Shown here: one piece after another, positions 1 through 5,621 of the stretch
Layout: each line of letters opens with the position of its first letter
Numbering within the stretch: position 1 is the first letter of the stretch
NCBI GenBank assembly: GCA_902782785.1
Contig: CACZOH010000255.1
Location: 1-6,610 of the forward strand
Source of the DNA: an uncultured Ruminococcus sp.
GTDB taxonomy: Bacteria > Bacillota > Clostridia > Oscillospirales > CAG-272
Direction of reading: 5' to 3'
Length of the DNA stretch: 6,610 bases
The notes under the pieces: generated by a model
What the model was told of the DNA's origin: nothing
Databases searched by the model: none
What the model saw: only the letters and a program-made list of their open reading frames with translations
Translations under genes and position numbers: made by a program

Positions 1-1706
1 AGCTCGGAGGCGTTCTGCACCTTCGGGAACGCGACGACGTCGCGCAGGGAATCCGCGCCGCACATGATCATCGCTATCCTGTCTATGCCTATGCCGGCGC
101 CGCCGTGCGGGGGAGCGCCGTACTTGTAGCCGTCGACAAGGAAGCCGAATTTCGCGTCTATTTCCTCGTCCGTGAGTCCGAGCAGCTCAAACATCTTCTG
201 CTGCAGCTTTACGTTCGTTATGCGTATTGAGCCGGAGAGCAGCTCCGTGCCGTTCAGCACAAGATCGTACGCCTTGGCGCGCACGTTTTCGGGGTCTGTC
301 TCTATATACGGCAGACATTCGTCAAGCGGCATCGTGAACGGGTGATGCATCGCAAGCCATTTTCCCGTCTCCTCGTCGTACTCGAAGAACGGCATTTCCG
401 TTATCCACGTGAATTCGTATCCGTCTTTTATTATATCGAGCTTTCTTGCGACGATACAGCGGAGCTGTCCGAGCACGGGCAGGACCACCTTGTTTCTGTC
501 CGCGACGATAAGCGCCGCGTCGCCCTGCTTCATACCGAGCGCCGACGTGATCTTTTCAAGATCGCCGTCGCAAAGGAATTTGGAGAACGGGCAGGACGGC
601 TGATCCTCGGTCCAGCGTATATACGCGAGACCCTTGGCGCCGATACCCTTTGCCGTTTCCGTCAGCTTGTCCATCTCCTTGCGTGAAAGCGCAGCCGCGC
701 CGCCCTCGGCGACTATGGCGCGGACGGAGCCGCCCTGCGCGAGCGCGTCCGCAAACGGCGGAAAGGCTATACCGGATACAGCTTCGGATATGTTTCGTAT
801 CTTCATACCGAAACGCAGATCGGGCTTATCGGAGCCGTAATCGTTCATGGCGTCGCGGAAGGTCATCCTTCTTATCGGAAGCTTTATTTCCTCGCCTAAA
901 AGACGCGAGAACAGAGTGGAGAAGAAGCCTTCGACGACCTCCATTATATCTTCCTGCTCGACAAACGACATTTCAAGGTCTATCTGCGTGAATTCCGGCT
1001 GTCTGTCGGCTCTCAGGTCTTCGTCGCGGAAACAGCGGGCAAGCTGTATATATCTGTCAAAGCCCGAAAGCATCAGAAGCTGTTTGTATATCTGCGGCGA
1101 CTGCGGAAGCGCGTAGGTCTTACCGTGATGTATCCTTGAAGGAACGAGATAGTCTCTTGCTCCCTCGGGAGTGGGCTTTATCATCATCGGTGTTTCTATC
1201 TCTATAAATCCGTTGTTGTAGAAATATTCGCGCGCGATCTGCGCTATTCTGTGACGCATTATGATGTTCTTCTGAAGCGCGGGCCTTCTGAGGTCAAGAT
1301 AGCGGTATTTGAGTCTGAGCTCCTCTTTCGCCGTGGTGTTGTCGGTTATCTCAAACGGCGTCGTCTCCGCCTCGGATATGACTTTAAGCTCGTCGACCGC
1401 TATTTCTATATCGCCGGTCTTTATGTTTTTGTTTACGCTTGAGCGCGCGCGTACTACGCCCTTTGCGGAAAGCACGTATTCGCTTCTGACGGTGAACGCA
1501 AGATCGAAAACGGCCTTAGGCGTCGCCTCGTCAAAGGATAACTGTATTATTCCCTCGCGGTCGCGCAGGTCAATGAATATGAGCGAGCCCAGGTCGCGCT
1601 GCTTCTGCACCCAGCCGCAGACGGTGACGCGCTGTCCTATGTTTTCCGCGGTCAACTCGCCGCAGTAATGTGTTCTTTTGTCCTCTTTTTTGAATAATTC
1701 CGACAT
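1..1706 (-). CDS. aspS: Aspartyl-tRNA synthetase, bacterial type (3' end cut by window edge)
   Basis: Class II synthetase that attaches aspartate to tRNA-Asp in the cytoplasm. I translated 568 codons without a stop or frameshift; the family is usually about 590 residues, so only some 20 C-terminal residues lie beyond base 1. Visible in order: an N-terminal OB-fold anticodon-binding domain (about 1-110, with RDLGSLIFIDLRDREG at 37-52); the flipping-loop segment TPEGARDYLVPSR (179-191); motif 2 with CFRDEDLRADRQPEFTQIDLE (225-245); the inserted bacterial GAD domain (about 300-420); NGTELLSGSIRI (485-496); and motif 3, GGAGIGIDRIAM (535-546). The GAD insertion marks it as bacterial rather than archaeal/eukaryotic AspRS. 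The ATG at 1706 is one base after the hisS stop and has the Shine-Dalgarno AAAGGAAGGG inside hisS. L39 in the RDLGG-like loop resembles tRNA-Asp-specific enzymes, but this alone does not settle discrimination. It is the last visible gene of the operon. Confidence 0.97.
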   Translation of the reverse strand, partial: MSELFKKEDKRTHYCGELTAENIGQRVTVCGWVQKQRDLGSLIFIDLRDREGIIQLSFDEATPKAVFDLAFTVRSEYVLSAKGVVRARSSVNKNIKTGDIEIAVDELKVISEAETTPFEITDNTTAKEELRLKYRYLDLRRPALQKNIIMRHRIAQIAREYFYNNGFIEIETPMMIKPTPEGARDYLVPSRIHHGKTYALPQSPQIYKQLLMLSGFDRYIQLARCFRDEDLRADRQPEFTQIDLEMSFVEQEDIMEVVEGFFSTLFSRLLGEEIKLPIRRMTFRDAMNDYGSDKPDLRFGMKIRNISEAVSGIAFPPFADALAQGGSVRAIVAEGGAAALSRKEMDKLTETAKGIGAKGLAYIRWTEDQPSCPFSKFLCDGDLEKITSALGMKQGDAALIVADRNKVVLPVLGQLRCIVARKLDIIKDGYEFTWITEMPFFEYDEETGKWLAMHHPFTMPLDECLPYIETDPENVRAKAYDLVLNGTELLSGSIRITNVKLQQKMFELLGLTDEEIDAKFGFLVDGYKYGAPPHGGAGIGIDRIAMIMCGADSLRDVVAFPKVQNASE

Positions 1707-1707
1707 T

Positions 1708-2985
1708 TTATTGCCCTTCCTTTGATATAATGGTGTCTATCTCGTCAAGCTTTATTTCCGTTTGCTCGCTTGTTTTCATGTTTCTGAGCACGGCTTTTCC
1801 CGTTTCTATTTCGTTGTCGCCCAATATAACGGTATATTCCGCGCCCGTCTTGTCAGCGTACTTCATCTGCGATTTCAGGCTTCTGCCGACTATATCGCAT
1901 TCCGCGTATATTCCCTTTTCGCGAAGCTGATAAACCGCCTTCTGCGCAAAGAATGACGCCACCTCGCCTAACGGGGCGATATAAACGCGCACAGCGTTTG
2001 TTTTTTCCGTGTTATTTCCCGCGATCCTCTGCGCGGCGACAAGCCTGTCAAGTCCCGCGGCAAAGCCGATGCCCGGAAGCCTCGGACCGCCTATCTCTTC
2101 AACAAGTCCGTCGTATCTGCCTCCCGCGCATATTGTGAGCGTTTTCAGCTCGTTTGTCTTTGCGTCGCGGTCTATCGGCGCTATGAATTCAAAAACGGTC
2201 TTTGTATAATAGTCAAGTCCGCGTACTATCCCCGGGTCTGTTTCGTACGATATGCCCGTGTTGTCAAGCAGGGCTTTTAATTTATCCATGTGCGAGGCGC
2301 ATTCTTCGCAGAGATATTCCGTTACCTTCGGCGCGTTTTTCGCTATATCCTGACAGATCGGACTTTTGCAGTCGAGTATGCGCATCGGGTTTGAGTTCAG
2401 TCTGCCGCGGCAGGTGTCGCAGAGCCTGTCCTCGTACTGTCTGAAATATGATATGAGCGCCTCTCTGTATTTCGGACGGCAGTTTTTACAGCCTATGCTG
2501 TTTATTTTAAGCTCCGCTCTGATGCCGAGGCGTTTCAGAAGCGTGTCCGCAAGTGAAATGACCTGCGCGTCCGACGCGGGCGTTTCCGCGCCGAACAGCT
2601 CCGTACCGAACTGGTAGAACTCCCTGTATCTGCCGGCGGCGGGCTTCTCATATCTGAAGCAGCTTGTAAAATAGTATAATTTGAGCGGCATCGCCTCGCC
2701 CGCAAGCCCGTTTTCTATGACGGAGCGTACGACGCACGCCGTGCCCTCGGGACGGAGCGTCATGCTCCTGCCGTCCTTGTCGAGAAACGTGTACATTTCC
2801 TTCTGCACGACGTCCGTCGTGTCGCCCACGCCGCGCGCGAAAAGCTCCGTTTGCTCAAACGTAGGAAACCTTATCTCGCCGTAGCCGTACAGCGCCGCGA
2901 CCTCGCGCGCCGTCTGCTCGGTCTTCTGCCACACGGGGGTGTCCTTCGGAAGTATATCCGTTGTTCCTCTCGGTTTTATTATCAT
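1708..2985 (-). CDS. hisS: Histidyl-tRNA synthetase
   Basis: Class II synthetase that charges tRNA-His with histidine in the cytoplasm. At 425 residues it has the usual bacterial length. Visible: the N-terminal RGTTDILP (6-13); motif 1 around IRFPTFEQTELFARGVG (38-54); TLRPEGT (76-82); motif 2, SCFRYEKPAAGRYREFYQFG (108-127); the two HisRS signatures RGLDYYTKTVFEF (255-267, with R255 at the catalytic arginine position) and AGGRYDGL (287-294); motif 3, GIGFAAGLDRL (305-315); and the C-terminal anticodon-binding domain (about 332-425). The insertion between motif 2 and the first signature has four cysteine pairs (C166/C169, C189/C192, C206/C211, C226/C229), which may bind metal; similar cysteine-rich insertions occur in other Firmicute HisRS. 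The ATG overlaps the stop of the upstream PPTase gene by one base (TAATG), with Shine-Dalgarno AGAAGGA 8 bases before it. The long form with both HisRS signatures and the anticodon domain rules out the HisZ paralogue. Confidence 0.98.
   Translation of the reverse strand: MIIKPRGTTDILPKDTPVWQKTEQTAREVAALYGYGEIRFPTFEQTELFARGVGDTTDVVQKEMYTFLDKDGRSMTLRPEGTACVVRSVIENGLAGEAMPLKLYYFTSCFRYEKPAAGRYREFYQFGTELFGAETPASDAQVISLADTLLKRLGIRAELKINSIGCKNCRPKYREALISYFRQYEDRLCDTCRGRLNSNPMRILDCKSPICQDIAKNAPKVTEYLCEECASHMDKLKALLDNTGISYETDPGIVRGLDYYTKTVFEFIAPIDRDAKTNELKTLTICAGGRYDGLVEEIGGPRLPGIGFAAGLDRLVAAQRIAGNNTEKTNAVRVYIAPLGEVASFFAQKAVYQLREKGIYAECDIVGRSLKSQMKYADKTGAEYTVILGDNEIETGKAVLRNMKTSEQTEIKLDEIDTIISKEGQ
1714..1723 (-). 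promoter_or_regulatory. Shine-Dalgarno of aspS inside the hisS 3' end
   Basis: The minus strand reads AAAGGAAGGG, 7 bases before the aspS ATG at 1706. It lies wholly in the last codons of hisS. It supports this start and suggests aspS ribosomes load while hisS is being finished. Confidence 0.75.
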
Positions 2986-3581
2986 TATTGTTTTCCTTCT
3001 TTCGTAAATCTGATGTGCGATATATCGCCCGTCACGGTAAGATACGTGTTGCCTATTTTGCAGGTCGTCTGTATGTCCTCGATATCCGCGACGTCAAACG
3101 AATCGAGCGGAGTGGACAGTCCCGCTCCCGTGTATTTCACATAGCTTTCCTTTTTTGTCCATATTTTAATAAACGTGTCGAGCGGGTCGCGGCTTTCCGT
3201 TATCTCCTTATGCTCTCTTTCCGTAAAGAACCTTGCGGATAACGCCTCGTAATCCCGGTCAGATACCGTTTCGCAGTCTATGCCGACGTCCGAATCCGAT
3301 ACCGCGGAGCATAAAAGCTCCTTTGTATGGGACACGTTATAGAATATCTGTCTGTCCGCGACGTATTCCTTTCCGTGCTCGTTTTTGTATATCTCGAGCA
3401 TTTCGGGATCCGCGCCGTATTCCGCTATGCCTATGTCGGACAGCACGCGGCAGAAAAGGGAACAGTAATCGGGCGCGCCCTTTGCCGAGTCGTCGAATAT
3501 CCGGCGGGAGTGCGTGTCTGCTCGCTCATACAGCTCCCGTATGGAGAGGCTTCCCGGATATGCGTAGTAAATGCTTATCAT
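2985..3581 (-). CDS. 4'-phosphopantetheinyl transferase, Sfp/AcpT superfamily
   Basis: The family transfers the phosphopantetheine arm of coenzyme A to a serine of acyl, peptidyl or aryl carrier proteins, using Mg2+. At 198 residues it is near Sfp-type length (about 200-240), well above AcpS (about 120), so it should be a monomeric, pseudo-dimeric Sfp-like enzyme. Motifs: NEHGKEY (67-73) before the core; FYNVSHTKELLCSAVS (80-95) with S84-H85; GIDCE (100-104) with Mg ligands D102 and E104; ARFFTEREHKEI (116-127); and WTKKESYVKYTGAGL (141-155) with E145 and K149. All key catalytic residues are present. The ATG at 3581 overlaps the pgsA stop as ATGA. No well-spaced Shine-Dalgarno precedes it (only AGAAG touching the ATG), so translation probably depends on reinitiation after pgsA. 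The target carrier protein cannot be told: it could be the fatty-acid ACP if the genome lacks AcpS, or a secondary-metabolite carrier. No NRPS or PKS gene is in view. Confidence 0.9.
   Translation of the reverse strand: MISIYYAYPGSLSIRELYERADTHSRRIFDDSAKGAPDYCSLFCRVLSDIGIAEYGADPEMLEIYKNEHGKEYVADRQIFYNVSHTKELLCSAVSDSDVGIDCETVSDRDYEALSARFFTEREHKEITESRDPLDTFIKIWTKKESYVKYTGAGLSTPLDSFDVADIEDIQTTCKIGNTYLTVTGDISHIRFTKEGKQ
2994..3000 (-). promoter_or_regulatory. Shine-Dalgarno of hisS inside the PPTase gene
   Basis: AGAAGGA on the minus strand, 8 bases before the hisS ATG at 2985. It sits in the last codons of the phosphopantetheinyl transferase gene. It fixes the hisS start at the TAATG overlap. 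Confidence 0.75.
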
Positions 3582-4195
3582 CTTCTCGGGTCTATGTATG
3601 AGAAGTATTTTTTGATATATACGACGCCCGATAAGACGGTGAGCAGTACCGCCGCGATCATCAGAACGTATGATAACAAATGTATCCCGAAAAGTCCGCC
3701 GTTTTTGAAGATCACTTCCTCAAGCAGAAGCACCGCGACCGCGGCGACGGAGACCGTCGTTTTTATTTTGCCTAAGAAATTGGCGGATATGACCGTGCCG
3801 TCGTGATTTGACGCGACCATACGGATGGATGATATAGCAAACTCGCGCAGAAGGATAATTATTGCCGAGATGACGACGAGAAGCTGAACGTATGAAAATC
3901 TCGCCGAGCCGGCTATGGCTATGAGCGTGCCGAGCACAAGCATTTTATCGGCTATCGGGTCTAAGAATTTGCCGAAATCAGTGACCTGATTCGTGTTCCT
4001 CGCTATCGTGCCGTCAAACAGGTCGGTGAGCGCCGCTATGATGAAAAGCGCGGCGGTTATTATATTCATCACGTCCTTTGCGGTCCACTGTATAAGCACG
4101 AGTATCACTATCGGCGGGACCATCGCTATCCTTGTGAGCGTAAGTAAATTCGGAAGGTTGAACACCCTTGCCGTGTTTTTTCTTTTCTCTGCCAT
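3578..4195 (-). CDS. pgsA: CDP-diacylglycerol--glycerol-3-phosphate 3-phosphatidyltransferase
   Basis: Integral membrane enzyme that joins CDP-diacylglycerol and sn-glycerol 3-phosphate to give phosphatidylglycerol phosphate and CMP, the committed step to phosphatidylglycerol and cardiolipin. At 205 residues it is slightly longer than the typical 180-200. The CDP-alcohol phosphatidyltransferase signature is exact: D58-x2-D61-G62-x2-A65-R66-x8-G75-x3-D79-x3-D83. PgsA-specific neighbours are also present: NLPNLLTLTRI (13-23), LREFAISSIRMVA (116-128) and FLGKIKT (140-146). Several hydrophobic segments fit a multi-pass protein (about 24-38, 44-57, 85-97, 103-118, 146-159, 171-194). The charged N-terminus (EKRKNTAR) is expected to face the cytoplasm. 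The ATG at 4195 lies 4 bases after the rimO stop, with AAAGGA 7 bases before it. The stop overlaps the start of the PPTase gene. Other family members such as PssA or Cls-II are less likely because of the LREFAISSIRMVA segment and the rimO neighbour. Confidence 0.96.
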   Translation of the reverse strand: MAEKRKNTARVFNLPNLLTLTRIAMVPPIVILVLIQWTAKDVMNIITAALFIIAALTDLFDGTIARNTNQVTDFGKFLDPIADKMLVLGTLIAIAGSARFSYVQLLVVISAIIILLREFAISSIRMVASNHDGTVISANFLGKIKTTVSVAAVAVLLLEEVIFKNGGLFGIHLLSYVLMIAAVLLTVLSGVVYIKKYFSYIDPRR

Positions 4196-4199
4196 AATT

Positions 4200-5543
4200 T
4201 TATCCTTTCTTGCTTATGCCGACTAAATCGTAATCGTAAAAATCGGTTATTCTGACTTTGACGAAATCGCCCTCTTTGTGAAGCTCCTTGCCTCTGTCGA
4301 GATCGAAGAATATCTTGCCGTCAACGTCCGGAGCGTCCGCCTCGGAGCGTCCGACGTATGCGCCGGATGCGCCGTCGAAGCCCTCGCACAATACCGTCAC
4401 GGTCTTGTGCAGCTTCTTTTCGTTCAGCGCCGCGCTTATCTCCGCCTGCAGAGCCATTATCTTGTCGCACCTGTCCTGCTTTGTCTGTTCGTCTGTCTGA
4501 TCCGGGAGATCATAAGCGGGAGTATCCTCCTCGCGGGAGTATGCGAACGCGCCCAGACGGTCGAATTTCGTTTCCTTTATGAAATCGCAAAGCTCCTCGA
4601 ACTGCTCCTCCGTCTCGCCGGGAAAACCCGTGATGACGGTAGTGCGGAGCGTTATTCCGGGGACCCTTTCGCGCAGACGCTTTATCGCGTCCTCGATAGT
4701 CGCCCTGTCTCCGTGGCGGTTCATCGCTTTCAGTATATCGTTGTTGATATGCTGTATCGGCAAATCTATGTATTTTACTACCCTGTCGTTATTTGCCATC
4801 TCGTCGATAAGCTCGTCCGTTATCTTGTCCGGATAACAGTAAAGCAGTCTTATCCACGGTATTTTCGTTTCGGCGCAGATGCGGCGTATAAGCTCGGGGA
4901 GCATATATTTTCCGTACAGGTCGAGCCCGTAGCGCGAGGTATCCTGCGCGATAAGCGACAGCTCCCTGCAGCCGTCCGCGTCAAGCAGCTTCGCCTCCTC
5001 CACAATATCTTCTATCGTGCGGGAGCGGAATTTTCCGCGTATGAGCGGTATCGCGCAGTACGTGCAGCGGTTGTCGCAGCCCTCGGCTATCTTGAGATAC
5101 GCGGCGAAGGGCGGCGTTGTGAGCATCCTGCCGCCGCCGAGCTCCGACGTGTTTTTATCCTCAAAGCTCGAATATCTGTTTCCCGAAAGCGAGCTTCTCA
5201 CCGCCTCCGCTATCTTTTTTATACTTCCCACGCCGACGAGCGCGTCGACCTCGGGCATCTGTTCGAATATCTGCTCGCGGTAGCGCTCCGCAAGACATCC
5301 GGTGACGATTATTTTCTTGAGATGGCGATGCTTTTTGAACCACGCGATATCAAGTATATTGTCTATCGCCTCCTGCTTTGCGTCGTTTATGAACGCGCAG
5401 GTGTTTATGATTATCACGTCGGCGTCAGCTTCCTCGTTCGTTATCTCAAAGCCCTCGTCGGAGAGGATAGAAAGCATTACCTCCGTGTCGAGCTGATTTT
5501 TGCAGCACCCGAGCGAGACGAAACCGATTTTTATGTTTTTCAT
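4200..5543 (-). CDS. rimO: Ribosomal protein uS12 methylthiotransferase RimO
   Basis: Radical-SAM enzyme that adds a methylthio group to the conserved aspartate of ribosomal protein uS12. At 447 residues it has full family length. The N-terminal domain carries the three cysteines of the auxiliary 4Fe-4S cluster: C13 in VSLGCCKNQLDTE (9-21), C49 in INTCAFINDAKQEA (46-59) and C83 in TGCLAERY (81-88). The radical-SAM cluster motif is C156-x3-C160-x2-C163, followed by CAIPLIRGKFRSR (163-175). IAQDTSRYGLDLY (198-210), LPIQHINNDILKAMNR (261-276) and ITGFPGETEEQF (304-315) complete the core. A C-terminal TRAM domain covers about 378-446. RimO rather than MiaB or MtaB is favoured by INTCAFINDAKQEA, the RGKFRSR segment and the pgsA neighbour. 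C14 is an extra cysteine next to the cluster ligand, at a position variable in the family. The ATG at 5543 has AAAGGA 7 bases before it and is the first gene after the promoter. Confidence 0.97.
   Translation of the reverse strand: MKNIKIGFVSLGCCKNQLDTEVMLSILSDEGFEITNEEADADVIIINTCAFINDAKQEAIDNILDIAWFKKHRHLKKIIVTGCLAERYREQIFEQMPEVDALVGVGSIKKIAEAVRSSLSGNRYSSFEDKNTSELGGGRMLTTPPFAAYLKIAEGCDNRCTYCAIPLIRGKFRSRTIEDIVEEAKLLDADGCRELSLIAQDTSRYGLDLYGKYMLPELIRRICAETKIPWIRLLYCYPDKITDELIDEMANNDRVVKYIDLPIQHINNDILKAMNRHGDRATIEDAIKRLRERVPGITLRTTVITGFPGETEEQFEELCDFIKETKFDRLGAFAYSREEDTPAYDLPDQTDEQTKQDRCDKIMALQAEISAALNEKKLHKTVTVLCEGFDGASGAYVGRSEADAPDVDGKIFFDLDRGKELHKEGDFVKVRITDFYDYDLVGISKKG
4203..4208 (-). promoter_or_regulatory. 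Shine-Dalgarno of pgsA inside the rimO 3' end
   Basis: AAAGGA on the minus strand, 7 bases before the pgsA ATG at 4195. It is formed by the last two sense codons of rimO (AAA GGA, Lys-Gly), so one sequence serves both as coding end and ribosome-binding site. Confidence 0.75.
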
Positions 5544-5550
5544 TCTGTTT

Positions 5551-5556
5551 TCCTTT
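5551..5556 (-). promoter_or_regulatory. Shine-Dalgarno of rimO
   Basis: AAAGGA on the minus strand, 7 bases before the rimO ATG at 5543, within an A-rich stretch. It supports this start. No other in-frame start lies between it and the promoter's likely transcription start. Confidence 0.7.
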
Positions 5557-5592
5557 TTTGAGCCGGGCGACCCGTTTTTTATTTGAAACTAT

Positions 5593-5621
5593 ATTATACT
5601 ATATCTTTTTTAATTTTACAA
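5593..5621 (-). promoter_or_regulatory. Sigma-A type promoter for the rimO-pgsA-PPTase-hisS-aspS operon
   Basis: On the minus strand, TTGTAA (5616-5621) and TATAAT (5593-5598) are separated by exactly 17 bases. The -10 box is perfect consensus and the -35 matches TTGACA at four of six positions. Transcription should start near 5584-5589, leaving a leader of about 40-45 bases before rimO. The -35 box is made from the final TTG (Leu) codon and TAA stop of lnt. The surrounding sequence is strongly AT-rich compared with the genes on either side. The leader is too short for a T-box or known riboswitch. The promoter is predicted by sequence only; read-through from lnt may add to expression because no terminator is seen between them. 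Confidence 0.75.

Noticed and set aside
342..1668. Several plus-strand open frames of 60-120 codons opposite aspS
   Set aside because: The minus strand here encodes a continuous, fully motif-bearing AspRS. The plus-strand frames overlap one another, lack recognisable domains and have arginine/serine-rich compositions typical of antisense reading.
4278..5561. A 427-codon open reading frame on the plus strand, antisense to nearly all of rimO
   Set aside because: Its codons are in exact register with the rimO codons, so it can only be closed by TTA, CTA or TCA codons in rimO, and this GC-leaning gene rarely uses them. The translation shows no recognisable motif, and rimO has all its catalytic residues. 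It is a codon-bias shadow.
5564..5580. Hairpin CGGG-CGA-CCCG followed by six T on the plus strand, resembling an intrinsic terminator
   Set aside because: The stem is only 4 bp and the T tract follows only on the plus strand, where there is no gene to terminate. On the coding (minus) strand there is no U tract after it and it lies in the rimO leader downstream of the promoter, so it does not terminate lnt.
5544..5615. T-box, riboswitch or attenuator in the only intergenic space
   Set aside because: The whole gap is 72 bases, of which about 40-45 would be transcribed from the predicted promoter. That is too short for a T-box or standard riboswitch, and no terminator/antiterminator pair can be drawn.
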